Shown: positions 24,201 to 39,900 of the stretch, in pieces | How positions within the stretch are numbered: the first letter of the stretch is position 1 | Layout of the letters: the number at the start of each line of letters is the position of its first letter | Notes under the pieces: model-generated | What the model saw: only the letters and a program-made list of their open reading frames with translations | Told to the model about the DNA's origin: nothing | Database searches by the model: none | Made by a program: the position numbers and the translations under genes | Assembly (NCBI RefSeq): GCF_905475465.1 | Contig: NC_062259.1 | Coordinates: forward strand, 10,054,501 to 10,118,500 | Reading direction: 5' to 3' | Source: Pieris napi | Lineage: Eukaryota > Arthropoda > Insecta > Lepidoptera > Pieridae | Length of the DNA stretch: 64,000 bases

Positions 24201-24976
24201 AATTTCGACAATAGTTTAATCCTATAAAATGTGAATCGCAGAGAAAATTTAATAATTCTAGAAATATCAATTCGTTGCCGCAACCGACCTAAAACCTGCA
24301 ATTCATATTTGTAGGGTTCGCAATACTTAACTTTTAATTGACTACATTTTAAAGAAACGAATGAGCCGACAACGAACTACTTATAAACACTTCTCGTTCG
24401 ATTGAATTATCTAGAATGTTCTTTACGGTTCTACCATTTCCATAGACACCCATTTAAGGTTTTAAAATCCGGTTTTTATAGAGACCGGAGAGTCTTCAAT
24501 CTGTTTCGTAATTACGAATGATAATATGTCGTGGGGATAATTAAGAGATCTCTTCGACAAATGGAAAATTCCTTTCACATTAAACTCATACAAATACATA
24601 AGATATGAAATGTCGACATTGTTTAAACAAATTGCACCTCAAATTACTAATATCACAAAATAAAAAGTACCATATTCTTGTTCTATGTGCCTTAACGATT
24701 TTCATACTTAAAATCTTAAAAATTTTAGGTTACTTCAGTCGGGTTATATTGGGTGGGTTTACTTTTGTAAAACATAAATTTTTATCACGTGTTAGAATAT
24801 CGGGATATACGATACGAAGGATCGCACAGTTATCCTCAAAATAATACAACAAACAAAACCTAAATATTTAGTCAGTGCATAATATTGACATTTGACATCT
24901 CTATGGATCGTTTCAGTCTTAAAAGTCGGATACGAGCCAATTCGACCTAATGTTATCTATGACATCTGTGGTAACA
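21239..24976. other. Non-coding stretch between two minus-strand genes
   Basis: No convincing exon. The region immediately left of 24976 presumably contains the 3' untranslated region of the DDR gene, and the region just right of 21238 contains the promoter of the secreted-protein gene. A short repeat (23335-23390, TCTCTTTTCGTCACAACGTA...AGAGACAAAAGAG) recurs at about 27290-27350. Confidence 0.4.
23335..23390. repeat. Short imperfect inverted repeat, copy 1
   Basis: TCTCTTTTCGTCACAACGTA is followed by AAAGAGACAAAAGAG. A related block with TCTCTTTTCATCACAATGTA and AAAGAGACGAAAGAA lies at 27290-27350. It is possibly a small MITE family. Confidence 0.4.
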
Positions 24977-27900
24977 TCACGTAGTCAGTGCTAGGCACTT
25001 ACGCTGTAGAATTAGGTGCATTTCCGCGAAGGTTGGTCTTTCCAATTCGTCTCTTCTCCAACAATCTGTCATGACTTCGTAGAGATCACGAGGTACGCCG
25101 GGAGCGCGATCTATGCATTCAAAGAGGTCGTCATCCGCTTGTAAATGGGATAGATTTTCTAGCACCTGTAAAATTTATTAAGATTTTATAAAAGCTGCGT
25201 TTTTATGCATTTAATTTATACACGGCCCTAATAATTGTTTTTTTACTTTATAATTTCCGTATAATTTATAATAACAAGTTGATGAACTTTGATGAAATCT
25301 GTGATGATCATTATATGTTTATATAAACTATATAAACAGGTTTTAGTTCTAGTTAGTTTATTATAGCTTCTAAAACAAAATAATTCAATAAAAACATAGA
25401 CTTAATTTTTATTAACCGTATACCTTTAAACTGAAACTTATTATAAAAAAACTCAGTCAAAAGTAACCTATAGGCTAAATGAAATATGCCAAATCCATGA
25501 CGCACCAAAAGCTTATAATCACATAGGACACTGATCAGATAGATACCTTTCTATATATACTTTTCTGCATCAAACAGAGACAGATGTTTCAGAATTGTAC
25601 GAGAGCGATAAGGACAAATAAAGTAATTAAAAAAAAACAAAGCGAGTTGAAACTTAATTAGATAGTTACCTCAGCCTCAGTCAAATGTTCATAGGGCCTC
25701 CGGCGGCATAAAGTAAATATCTCGTGCAATGTAACAGCAAACGCCCATACATCACTCTTAGTCGTATATTTTCCTCTCAAAACAGATTCCCAAGGCGCCC
25801 ATCTCAACGGCAGTGGTATTCTACCATCCACTTTGTAATAATCACACGCGTACACTTCATTATCCGTACCAAAATCGCTTATTTTCACCTGGTATCCTTT
25901 ACCGACCAGGCAATTACTGTGAAATATGCAAATATGTAAGATTTCAATCGAATTAAAAATTGTTTTTCATTTTTAAATTACTGTTTTGAACAATTCTAGT
26001 TCCAAGCGTGAGTTGGAATGCAGTTAAACTTCCATAAATTAAAAAAAATATGTCTGTATCATTCTTCAATTGTTTTTTATAGGTCAGTCTTTGGCTTGAT
26101 TCACATTTCAATGTTGTTAACATTACATAAAGTTAATATAACACTCGAAAGGATTTTTCAACATACCGAGCAGCCAAATCTCTGTGCACGAAGTTTAATG
26201 ACTCCAGATATTGCATTCCGGCGGCGATTTGTGTTGCAACGTGCATCAAAGTAGCGAGAGATGGCGGCACTGTCGTACGTAGGAACGAGCACAAATCACC
26301 TACAAACACACATAAGTAATTGAAATCATACAAAAATCTCTTTGTTTACGAAAAAATTAAAACTTCGACAAAATGTTTACACACTATAAAATTTGGTTCT
26401 ATCGTTACGAATTAATATGTACTAATTAATATCTGTAAATTATGACGTCATTACAGCTTAATTAAAAAATTTCAGTATTACATAAAATTACAGTCACAAA
26501 CATCTAGAGTTTACACAGTATTACTGTCATTTGTTTTTATTTGTATTACTGAATTATAATAAACCTTAATAAAAATATATTATACCCTATCATATTCCTT
26601 TATATACATACTCACCAAGCTCAAGATATTCGAGAACTACAGCCAAGGGCGGTGATCGGCAGGCGCCCAATACTCTTGCCAGGTGTGGCGACGACAAAGC
26701 CGCCAAAATGCGCACGTCACGCTCAAACTCCTCCCTGATAATATAAATATATTATGTATGCACAATTATTTAATATATACCAAGAAGTAAGCCAAGAAAA
26801 CTATAATATACTAAAATTAGTTTGACCATATCATTATACTAGCTAAAATCCGTGCTATCAAAAATAATCTTTATAAAAATTATAACCAAATTTTTTTGTG
26901 AATTACAAATATGCATTCATTTATTTTGTTGTTTTATTAAGTTTTAAATAAATGTTTCTTCTATGGGCTTACTCCTTGAAACAGTTCCAACAATTGTGAT
27001 GAAATAATAACATTTATAACCTAACCTAACCTAATCTTGTCACATTAGTATAAATGTGGATGGTCTGGGTTCCATTCCGGAATAATAAAGTATAAATAAC
27101 CAAATGTCATTATGAACGCTGTTTTATTTCGGGATTTAAAATTGCTTCAGTAGTATTTAAAGTGGTCAAATGTATATTTATATATATATAAAAAATATAT
27201 AAAAATGAGGGTTTGGGGTGTGCGAGGATCCAAATAAAACCAACCAACGACGAGAAGCTATTACCCACTAAAGCATTTCAAGGCTTTTAATGTCTCTTTT
27301 CATCACAATGTAAACCCAATTTGACCGAAAGAGACGAAAGAATAGTGTAATTAAAAATGTGTAAAAATATGTATGAAATTAATGTCATATCAAATTGTCT
27401 AATTTTCTTTATATTACATTTTAAAAAAGTTATTAATTTGTTTGTTTAACTGTTATATGAAAAATTCGAAACATTTATTTACGAGTTCCAACATATCACT
27501 GGCAGAAATACCTCAAAGCAAAGATGTATCGCAATAGAGGGAGCTAATTATTAATGTGTAATGCACTTATTGACTTATTAATAAAATATAAGCTACAAGA
27601 TTATCATACTTTTAACATATAAAATCTTTACCAAATTAATAAATACAGAACTATCCCACGATTTAACAGATATTTTGCCCTTTCACTTTGTCATAAGAGT
27701 GATAAAGAAACAATTTTGAATGATGAATAAAGCGCACGAGTTTTATATAAAAGAATAAAAAAACACTAAACTAATTCAGTATTTAATGTAAGCTGTGTGT
27801 AAATGTTCGTAAGTTTTTCTAAATATAGATTTATCATCGCTAGTTGGTTATCCCATACGTGCTGTATATGAGATTGTAATTTCATACATGATATACCTCT

Positions 27901-30900
27901 CCTTGAGCGAGGCGTCATGGCATAGAAACTTGACAGCAACCAAGCGTCGATCCGAAGTAATAGTTCCATTGTATTCGGGAACGCCATCAGCCTCCGCCAC
28001 ATAAACCTATAAGATGTTTATGATGCTTTATCTAAATGTCCATATTTATATACAAAACTCTCGTGTTGTCCTCCGAAATCGATTTTCATGATTTTTTTGT
28101 GTATACTTGTAGCTCTGACAAATGGTCGTATTTTTATACTCCAACGTGATAAGGGTGGCCGAAATTAGTTTATTATTCTATGATTTGACCTTATATAAAA
28201 CCATTTATTCACGGTCCTACCACCAAATTTTTAAAGCGATATTAGTGCTATAATAATATATAAATAATATGTAAAATATATCTCTCTCATACAAATGCTA
28301 AAAACACTCGAAACGTTGTAATAAGTTCGTTTTTCAAAAGGGTTTCCTGTATTAAAATAAGTACTTATGTTTTACGATACAAAATAGCTATTAGCAATAA
28401 TGTAAATAATTCTAGCATTTTTTTCTATTTTAGTTTATTTATATTATGTATTGCCAAATTCTTTTAACATTTCTGATTGCATAAAGCTTATCAGCAGATT
28501 TTGTTTTCATCCATAATCACTTTCACAGCATATGAATTATTATATAATATATTTTGCTTTACCAATAATTGAATAGGAATTGTCTAATACTAAAAACAGA
28601 AAAAAGAGGCGATTAAAAAGAGTGGCAGAGAGTTTATTGCCAGTTCTTCTCTTCCGTTCTACGCCCTTGATTTGAGAACTGGCAGTAAATGTAAAATTAG
28701 AAACATTAATATGTATTTCTTTAATGACGAATCACAAGCGTACATTGTGTTACCTACGTGAATAAATGTTTTTTTTTTTTTTTTTACTAAAATACTTACA
28801 GTGCCAAAAGCCCCTTCAGCCAGCTTAGAAATCATTCGAAGTCGGTGTCGAGGAAATTCAATAACATTCGTTGTCTCAAGACGTCGTTTTAAATCTATAA
28901 GCACCTCTTGCTGGCTTGGAGACTGTAAATAGTACGCAATATTAATATAAGCATAACTTATTTTGCTCAGTACAAAGGAATTCTTTATATCAAATTCCAA
29001 CGCATTTTTCACATTAGGACTTAATACTTAGCGCTAAATTTCGTCTCTGAAACATAAGCCTAGAAATAAAGGGATTCTATTTCTGTGGTGTGTATTTAAT
29101 TTGAATTTTTTTTCTATGTTAATTTACGCGGTGTTAGAAATTTTGTAAAAAATTCTTCAGTCTTAGAGTGAAGACAAAAAATCCAGTCGCCTACTGGCAT
29201 TAGGTCAGGGCCTCATATTTCTGTATCTGTTTTGGAGTTTGTTTTTTGTAGATAATAATCTTAGTAGATAATCAGCCTTCTCTGGTTGACACACGACATT
29301 GACTTTTTGTGTGTAAGGCATGTCGGTTTTCTGACATCCTTCACCATACGAGTGTGTATCAAAGTCCTGAGTACTTTGATACAAAAACGACGGCAAAATT
29401 TAGTTTAAGATTATACTAACACACTTACCCTCGTACTATGCTTGGAGCGCAGTGATCCTGCACACGAGCGTCTAGTCTCCATATCAATTTCGTGATCGCT
29501 CATGAGCGCAGTAGCAGCGGACGAGTCGTCGAGCAATCTACGCTTTGTTAATAGTGGCGCTGATGACAGCTCTGGTACTGCGTAGTCGTAATTTGAACTG
29601 TCTGTTGGGAGATTTTTTTTTAATTTAATACGAAGACAAGCTGTTTCAGACCCTAGCCGGCAATAGGTTTCTTTATCAAAAATACAGATCGTAATTGTTA
29701 CGAGGCGTCGAATTTTCTACGGAAAAAATTTGGACTTTCGTGCAGGATTGATTCCCAACGTTAAACAAATCCTGCGTATACGCATGCTTATACGGATTGC
29801 CTTCATGATTAACTGACGTTCTACGACAGTGAAGATGACTAAAGAGAAGCTAATCAACTGCATAACTGAGAATTCAGAATATTTGCATTTTTTATTGAAT
29901 AAAAAACGAGAGAAATTTAAACTCTTTTTTTAAAACTGTAACTAGAGGGAGCGCAACTACATATTTAAAAAAAAATTGGTTGTTTGTAAAGTAGGTTTAC
30001 GATCGAGATGTTTAAGTGATAACGTCTTATTGGTGATATAAGTTTTTGGGAAGTAAGGAATTAATGAAGATAACAATTTTTTCAAATTTTAAATTACATC
30101 TATCGTTTTATTCACACTTTTGATGATAAATTTCGGGTGTAAAATGACAAGTTTACTTATTCGACTATGATATACATTTTTCTTCATACATTCACGGAAT
30201 GACTGGCAGCGCTCGAGATGAGACGGGAGATCGGTCCGTCTCTCTCTCGTTATACCTGCGATCGCGCTCGTGAGGTTTTGGTGTGACACAAGTTTCTGAA
30301 CATGTCACCCGACTAAAACGATTTTAAAGACGTTATCACGTCAAAAACTGATTGCGTCGATTACAAGTGCCAACACATTTGACGCCTTTAAGAGACGTTT
30401 GGCTTGCTTTATGGCTGACAATAGATTATAGATTTGTGTGGTTTTTGTTGAATTACTATTCATTATTGATGTTTTGTATTCTTTTATTCTGTTTTCCTGT
30501 TAATAGTCGGTGCAAATTAATTGTAGGTATACAAATGTTTCCGTGTAATTTTTTTAAGCTAGAAAATATTCTATAACCACAACATACCAGACAACGCTGT
30601 ATTAGAATCCTTAACAAAGTCCTTCATCTCTAACAACACCGTGCTATAGCTGAAGTATGGCGCACATTTCAAAGCCTGATAGGGCTCCTGATATTCATCT
30701 GACTTCACATCTAACCCGCAATCGATTATCATCTTATTGTCAGGCAACATCGAAGATCCACAAGTGTTATAATTCTCTGGCGCTGCTCTCTTTTGGGCTA
30801 TAGTTGTTTTGGCTAGAGGCGACGCGAAGCATTTTCTATGTCTATGTCGGTGTATTATGAGAAACACCGCGACAATTAGTAATATCACTAGAGCTGTAAG

Positions 30901-33900
30901 GACACCAACGACAATCGCCATATAGAGTGGGTCGTCTTGATGTGCTGTGGGTATTGGTACATTATTTGTTGTAATAGCTTTCGTTTTGTCTTTGACTTGA
31001 GTCGGCTTCGAACTCTCAGGAGTGTAATTCCCTTGGGCGACGTCTGAAATATGTAATTGTTATTATTAATTTCGATGTATACGTAATAGGTCCCGCATTG
31101 TTAAACACGGTCACTTATTTGTCATATTAAGGAATGGTATAAGAGTTTAATTTATTATTATTACGTAAAAATAGTTATATTTATGTAAAATGTATGATAA
31201 GTATCTTTTTGGCATAAGGTATTGTAATATGGTGGTGTTGGCTTTAGCTTGGATCTTTAAGGTCGTAGGTTCAAACCCCGGCTGTGCACCAATGGAAATT
31301 ATGTCTATGCGCATTTGACACTCGCTCTTAAAGGAAAACATCGTAAGAAACCCGCTTTGCTCTAGGCCCAAAAAGTCATATCAGGCAGAGTAGGCTGAAG
31401 TTTAATTTAAAAGAACTGAAATAAGAAAACAAAAATCTAAGAAAGGAATCACAACTCAGGTTAGCTACGCTAGCTTATATATATGACACAAAAAGAGTCA
31501 AACTGTTTTACGATAATCATGTTTATATATTCAATAAGCGGTTAACGTTCAAGCATAACTTGGAGGACATGCATAAAATGTCTGACGAAATAAACATCAT
31601 TTCGAAGCACAAATTACCTAGAAAAGATTTTTAAAAATTACGCTGGAATGTCTCATCCCAATGCGTCACTAAAGCTTTCAACACTTCCAACACAGCCATG
31701 ACAAAGAAACTCACCCGAATCAAAGACGACTTCGCTAATAAGAATCCACCGAGCCGAGAACCGCATCTCTATGCGAACCCACTTCCCGATTCTGTGGTGC
31801 AATTTGATGCTCACGTTGCGAGAGTTCTCAAATATATTGTCGCCCACTGATGCATACCGAATGGGCTCGTCTTGAAAGTGCCGACCTCCGATTGAAAACG
31901 AGATAATAGCCTCCGAGAATACCTGAAACAGTGTACCTGTTATACCTACTACTAAAGGATTGTAACGTAATTTTATGTTTTAAAACTAAACATCTATTTT
32001 GTGTTCTTTTAAAAATGGATACAGTTCTTATTTTTATAAATATACTAGCTGACCGGGCAAACGTCGTTTTGCCATGTATATCATTTATAATAAAAAAATA
32101 GGGGTTGATCGTAGAGGGGTGAAAGTTAGGGGTTGTATGTATTTTTTAATGCTGTATCATAAAAAAATAAAAACAGAAAAAATTTCTAAAAAATAAAAAA
32201 ATATATTTAGGGGTGGACTACCCTTAACATTTAGGGGGTGAAAAATAGATGTCATCCGATTCTCAGTTATACCCAATATGCAAACAAAATTTTATAAGAA
32301 TCGGTCAAGCCGTTTCGGAGGAGTTTAACAACAAACACCGCGACACGAGAATTTTATATATTATATATTTAATTAATTTATTTGAGACCATTTATCTGTG
32401 TTTTATTAAATGGATTGATAAAGCATTTCAGCTAAGACCATATTAGTACATTGATTAGTAATTAAAAGTAGCTGCTGTTGGGCATTGTACTGACGCTGCA
32501 TCTTGGAAAATAATAATAATAAAGCAATGAAATATTATCTCCAACTCACCTGTACATCCCGCATGAATTTGTTATTGCAAAAAATATGAACAGCGCTGAA
32601 TTCTCTCACTTTATCAAACTCGAACGTAATCACTGGTGGTGTGGGTCTTGAATCATTCCTCCAGCCAACCCAAGCTAAGTTCTTGGCGGCTTCCCGTATT
32701 TCGTCCCCACCAAATTGTCCGTCAACCAACTTTCCTAAACCCCCTTTTAGCTCTTCGCCCCACTGGCCGTCATATATCGAGTCAGTGAGGCCTACATCAT
32801 TGCTGCGTATGTCGCCCTTTGGCATCGAATACGCAACTATTCCCACTGCGAACAAAATCATTCGTATTATGAATAGTCAATGAGACCTAAAACCTAATCC
32901 AAACAAGTGAAGGACCAGTATTAAAGTAGAGTAGGTCGGTTATACGTCCTCATCTGATTTAGTGGTTAAACCATTTTTTATTAAGGATCTCTTTCGTAAT
33001 ATTTAATTCAACGATTTTAATACCATGGACATGAACAATAAATCACAAATAATTACTAAATGGTATAAATCGTAGTTTGTTCTATAAAAAGACCAACTAA
33101 AAATCCGGCTTTCTATAAATTCAACATTACAGCCATGTTTTAGATAGTGAATCCTAATGTTGGCTAGGAATAATAACAACTATTACGCTGGTCATATTTT
33201 AATAGCTTTTCAACTTTCACTGGTATGAAAATAACAGAAACGCACTTTACACTTTGAATAGATAATCGTAAATCTTAATCTTCGACAAAACATCCGTTAC
33301 ATTGTGGATATAAATTATCATTCGAAGTTAAGATATTTGCAATACCTTATATTAGGGAATATAAATCTTATACTCATTTATATTCAACTGTAAAGCTTAC
33401 TTAAATATAAATAATGGCGATTGCATGACGTCTCTAAACTAAGCATCGATTTATGTAATAAGCGTTCAAATTATTACTTTAACACCACGCAAGTCACAAC
33501 TATATTTGTCTCTGCCTGTGGTATGTTAAAATTGGAAACGATTACAGGGAACATCAGCAACACAATTTTATATTTTATCGTAATAATCGTGACATAATCT
33601 GTGGTTTCATAGAACGAAATTGTAGCTTTTATAATCGTCAAAGATTCAGGGAAAACGACTTTAAAAACGACGGAACGTATCAGAGGTATTATTAAGTAGA
33701 ACGATTTGCAACATTTGCTTATAACAACTCGCATGCACCACGATAACTCCTGGGTATTGCCCCGCCATTACCATGCGAACAATTACTTTTTGTTACATTT
33801 TATAGAAAAGTATAATGGCTTCCAATTAAAAACATTTCGTTATGGCGCGACCGTGGTGTAATCAATAATAATCTAGTGGAGCTACAACCCCTTATGTCTC

Positions 33901-36900
33901 TTGTCTTAAATTTGCATATGTTTCAAGTAGGACTTCTTTGCCAAAGATATTCTATTATATAACAGTACGGGTATGAGGTTAACTGATGTTAAGTGAATTT
34001 GCCGCCCATGCACAGATTGGCAGAAAGCTCGCGAGTGCGTTGTCCGTATTTTGTGATCGGTACTATTTTCTTGCAGTTGTATGTGGTTTGGTAATATTTT
34101 CACGGCTGTCTAGATCCATAAAATGTACGCGGCTAAAAGTATGAAAGGACGGAAGTTGAGGTGATGCAGATGGAAAGCATACGTCGTCAATTTTGGGTTT
34201 ATTCTGATATCTTTTTCAATAACAAGTGTTACGATGCTCTGTTCCCAGTCAGCGTTCGAGCTTCAGGAAAATTGCACGCTTAACAACTAAGATATCACAG
34301 TAAATATATATAAAACTAGTGGACCCGACAGACGTTGTCCTGCATGATATTTCAAGCGATTAGTAAAGCAAAGTATGAAAGTACCGACTGCAGCGCCATC
34401 TGGCGGGCTGATTTGTGAATCTAAATCATTCCCAGATCCCCTTGAACACACACAAAAAATTTCATCAAAATCGGTCCAGTCGTTTGAGAGAAGTTCAGTG
34501 GCATACACACTCACAGAAGAATTATATATATAAAGATATAGCCGTGGTAGAATAAATAGCAGATTATAATACTGACAAGATCTAAAACATTGCCTAGAAT
34601 TTGTATATATAGACGATATCTTACCGTTCCAATAACACCCATAAAGCTCCACTCGCATGCAAACAGTGCGTCGATGCGAACTTGAAGGGATGAATCGAAT
34701 TTTGGATGCCCAAATTGGCGGTTCTAAGTGATTTTTCTTTTCTAAATACGTATTCGTGTTACCGGGTAAAATCTGAAAGAATCAAGTGGTGATATTTTTG
34801 CTATTCATATAAAACACGCTAACTCAAAAAGGTTAGTACATTATCAAAAAGATTGTTTAAAATAATTTGAGATATCAACCACAAATCATAACAATCAAAG
34901 AATAACTTCCTTTTCGTGACAGCCCGTGTAAGTTTTATGTAACTGTGTCTTGTGCCTGTACCCAATATTTTCGCAATAAACTAAGGCGTGCCCAAGTAAT
35001 TTGTAAATCAAATTTAAGATAGATTACATAGAATGTTTTTGAACGAACTGAACTTTTCAGTGGTTGTAACATATGTAATCGGTGATGCCATTTGCACCCA
35101 ACTGATGACTTTAATGAACCTTTCATTAAATCTGTGTTACATGGTGATATGGAGATAGTTAGGCATTACCTCCCGTCCATCAGCTGGTCGATAGCGCATC
35201 CATTTGCCAAGCTTTGGTCGCCAATACTCCAACGAATATTCTTCAGCGTACTCCACTCCTTGAGAATTTCCAAAACGCCCTTGAGTTCCTGTCGCCGTTA
35301 TCACGTGAACAGAGTGAAGATTTATCTCTAACCACTCAGTTGACTCCGTCGTGATTTGGGACTTAGGACACCACGCACCGCTCTTAATTTCCTGGTTTAA
35401 TCTGAAGTGAAAAAAATTCCTTACATTATCATACATGAAGTAAGTTAAATTTTTAATATACCAGATACGTCATAAAAAACTGCTGCCAAAAACAAGTCTC
35501 TTTCAGATGCGATAAAATGAAACAACTAGGTGCAATATATTTAATATATTTATTCGGCTGTACCACGACAACTTCAACTTAATATTAATATGACATAGTT
35601 AGGTACAGTATTGTCAACGTTAAATTTGGGAAAGCAATTCAAACATAATAAGTTATCAACCCTTCAAAACATTTCATGCGACGATGAATACCATTATAAA
35701 TTAAATTTCATAGACATAGGTTATATTAAAGAACACACACATCTTCATTTCATACTGGCGAAAGCGTATCAAGCAAGCAAGTCTCACTCACTCACACACT
35801 CACTCCGCTGCCTCGACGACGAGGGCCAAGCAAGCAAGTTTTAATATATTTAAAAATAGTGCACAGCAAACAGAATATTTTCAATATAAAAATTCCTAAT
35901 ACCAAGGGTCCGGACACTGGAAAAGGTGATATCGATTTATCATGGCATCCTGACCGCGATGAATAACTAATACTGCCCAGAATGACATTTCTCATATAAA
36001 AATAGTTCAGCGAGATTTATCTGAATGGTCACATTTGCAAACTATGTATGTAATTAAAATAGATTTAATTTATGTTTTAATGATAGCAGTGATAGCGATG
36101 AAAAATAGGTATCTAACAGGTGACTGGTCGTGTTTGAATTCGTGTATGTGGTGATATTTCTAATATCTAACAGTTATTTTACGCATTTTAAACTTGATCG
36201 ACTACGTGTTTGTATTTTAACTATAATGAAAATCCGCACTTCTATTTTGCCTGCTGATGCTCAGCGTTTATCACATTTTGTTTCAATAAAGCTCGTTGCA
36301 GTTCCTTACAATTTACTTGTAATCCAAAAACTTAGCGATTGCCAGTTGTCGGTTGCTCTACGTCGTTGATTTCGGAACTGGAAGTAGCGAGCTTTAGATT
36401 TTCCGTTTTCTTTTTAAATATTGACGGTCATAAGTTTACATAGTTACCTATATGAAGATAAAATTTTCTTTTATTCATAAATCGAAGAAAAAAAACGTTG
36501 CATACTAATATAGTTTTTATACTCAAGTAGAATGCGCAACTCATTAATAAGTCAAGGTACATTTAGAACTTAAAACAACTTTCCTACATCATTATAGCTA
36601 ATACTCTTAAAACAGCTCACATATTCTCAACCATTTTATTAATTAGTTAATCCTTTAATTTATTTTGCACGTATCTAACAGAATTATGCAAAAGAGAAAG
36701 TTTTGGGAAAGCAAGCATAGACTCTAGTAAAAGGTAGTAATTTAATTAGCTTAATGATTTTGAGCGCTATTCACTAAAGCTAGAATGAAGTGAAGCTACG
36801 TGAAACATTTATGTACTTTGGAAGTAAAAGTAAGCTCGCCGAGGACGCGTTAATCCGGCTTAAGTCTTATCGGCCGGTGCCCTAATCGGTCATTGTAAAG

Positions 36901-39900
36901 CGAAGGGTTACATCAGCTTACATAAACACATGTGTTTTAATTTCAACTCTTTTGCTCTTAACAATAGAGGTGATATGAGTGCGTTTTGAAACCATATTAT
37001 TAACGTTTTCACGGTTCATATATTCATTAATTTAAGTCTCATTCTTGCCAATTTGACATGGCTTCGTTCTTAACTTTTGAATATCGAATGCAAGATAAGT
37101 CGTGTTCCGTAAAGCATGTAACATTCCTATCAAAACAATTACTACCTTCTATAAACCAATCGGCGTAATTACGGTTGACAAAATAGTACTAGTACATGTA
37201 TAGGTTTCATAAGCCTGATATAATTATTAAATAATGCATACAGGTAAATCGTTTATTCCCATTTGGTTTAACAAGTTACGCACGGAATAATATTGGTTAA
37301 TCTATGACTAAAGTCAAAAGTTGGTAGCGTGCGGTAACCGAATGTCATAAAAAGCCTTAGATACGATAGCTGCCTCCTGTCGCTAGATAAACCTTAATAT
37401 TTTATTATAAACATGTTTTACCCAAGCTTCCTCTCGTGTATCACAAAATAGGAAATTATTGTTATATTTGCTTACTTAATACAGATACAGGCTTTTATAT
37501 TAAATGCATATTTTTAGCAATAGCAAAGTTCATCGTCTATTTATTTGTTAAAAAAACTAAAGTAAAGGCGTACACAATTAAATTTTTCAGGCAATTATTT
37601 TGAATTGGTAGGCTCTTATGCAATCCTTATGAGATGCTAGAAATTATATGTAACATTACGTACTTAATGAAAGTCTTAAGCCACGTATACGGGAATGAAC
37701 TAAAATATATTCATAGAACATGTCGCATTAAAATTTTAAGCACACGATAACTTGTCCCATACGAAAACATAATTAACGAATTAACGAGCGAATACCGCGA
37801 AATGATATTTACATTAACGCCATATTAAATCCCTTAGTCGGCGTATATTCACTTTACCAAATGTAACGATGGACTCTGCGCCCGCATATTAGATGATCAT
37901 TACCTATATGACACATTTGTTATTATTCCTCTAGAAATGTATTATTATAGAAAAGTTATAACTATTTTAGCATTTTACATTTAAATTTCAAAACTACTTT
38001 TAAATCCTTCTAATAGAATAGCCCATGAAAAGACCTGTAATAAATTATGCAGTTCACTATCTAATTAAATTTAAAAATTATTAAACATGGCCCGAGAATT
38101 GAAAAATGTTTTAAATGCCTTACTGACCTCATTATAAGAACAAAGCAGTGATAAAAAAATGCGCCAATTTTTAATAAGTCACTCGGTTTTTACGAGTAAT
38201 TAAGCTAGGATGAATGGAAAATAGGACGCAGCGTTGTCGTGTTGCATAACCGTATTATAAACTGAACCAACAGTAAAATATTCGCTAAGGGCTCAATTTT
38301 CAAACAAGTTGCTCGGAAAATAGTGGATGACTTGGTCGTGATTTTTCAAACGCGATAGCGTAAGTAAATTTCATACAGAGAAATATTCCATGTACCGGGA
38401 GTGCAACATTAGGCCGTTTCTCCACTGCTCCGGTCCGGCAAACGTTAATTACCGATCCGATTTAGAAACTCACAACAGTACTTACGTACTTCTCCACTAC
38501 TCCGGCATCCGGTTTTTAACGATTCGATAACTTGCTAGATCGGAACGCGGTGTTTTATCGGTCCAAGTATATCCAAGTAGGATATACTTGGACCGATGGT
38601 TAGAGTCAAGTCAGTTAGAGTCCAAGAGGTTATAAATTATTATTCACAGGTTTATTTATAGTTTGTTTCATTTGAAAGAATCTGGATAACCTATTATGTT
38701 GCTATTTATTTATATTTTTATACCATAGTATTAGTGAACTATTTATTAAGTAGATTATAATATTATTATTTAAGATAGACAATATAACAAAAGAAATAAA
38801 CTTGCCAGTGCAATAAAATATTCAGAATTTAGAACGTTTTATTAATAAAATAAAGTATATGGGTTTTAGTTAATATAAGTTTTGCATGATAAATATACAA
38901 GTATCGATTATTGTCGGATCGGATAAAGTGCAGAAGCGCAATCCGGCCTTCCGATATTTTTCTCATGACTCATTCCGGTATCCGACGCCGGACCGGAGCA
39001 GTGGAGAAAGGGCCTTAGGTTTAAATTCAATGCTTACATGTTTCAAAAACTTGTGTAAAGCACTCAACTAATATGCAACTAAGTTCTTTGAGATATGTTT
39101 AATATGATGTTATGACCAGGTACGGGTATTGTTTGTAACCTACTTTTGTGCATGCTTACACAGCAATACTAATACTGAACCCTTATTGCAAAAGTTGGTT
39201 GAACAAAATTCCATACGCGGTTTTGAAACACACGTGATGTCATTCAGTTTCATATTGAGTTGCAGTTTGTTTCAAATATTCGCGAAAACGTTTGTCCGAT
39301 AACCTTAGTAAATGCTTCGTAAATAAGCTATGTACTAAATAATTTTACGCTTCATTAACAACTGTAGTACTTTAAGCTAGACAGTTTAAAATATATCGTT
39401 TTATATTGGGATAGAGTATTTAATTCTTCTTTTTAAATTAATTTCATTTATCGTAAAGTCTGTGGTAAATTACAATATATTTTTAAGACAGTAAAAAGGT
39501 TTAAATACCTCGGTTCCTAGTATCTGTAGATAGCAGAAAGTAAGAACTAGGTTTTAACCATTTATTGAGGTTATATTGCTGGAGGCGTACTATAAAAGCA
39601 GAAATTAATCTGCATACAAAAGTGTTTTCAAAAGGACAATAGGGAATTTTCATTCTCCTCTTAGTAATGCAAAATTAAATATCATATTCTTATATTAACA
39701 ATGCTTTTCTAATATATTAATTATTTCTATTTTTTTAATATTAGTGAGTTCTCAAAAATAATCCACGATTGATTTACTGCCACGAAGTGGTTTAAATCGT
39801 AATTTATCAGCTTTAATAGTAATATCTAACCAACCTAAACTAATATAAAGAAGAAAGTTTTATATTTTTGTTAGGTATAAACACAAAAAATACTTATCGA

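Noticed and set aside
27018..27040. Short run of CCTAA units resembling the insect telomere repeat TTAGG
   Set aside because: Only about three imperfect units; too short to be an interstitial telomere tract.
34287..34658. 123-residue minus-strand frame
   Set aside because: Only its first residues overlap DDR exon 4; the rest reads through the donor into a Helitron-like element.
35767..35840. TCAC/AAGC simple-sequence patch considered as a regulatory array
   Set aside because: Short imperfect simple repeats with no regular spacing; no evidence of function.
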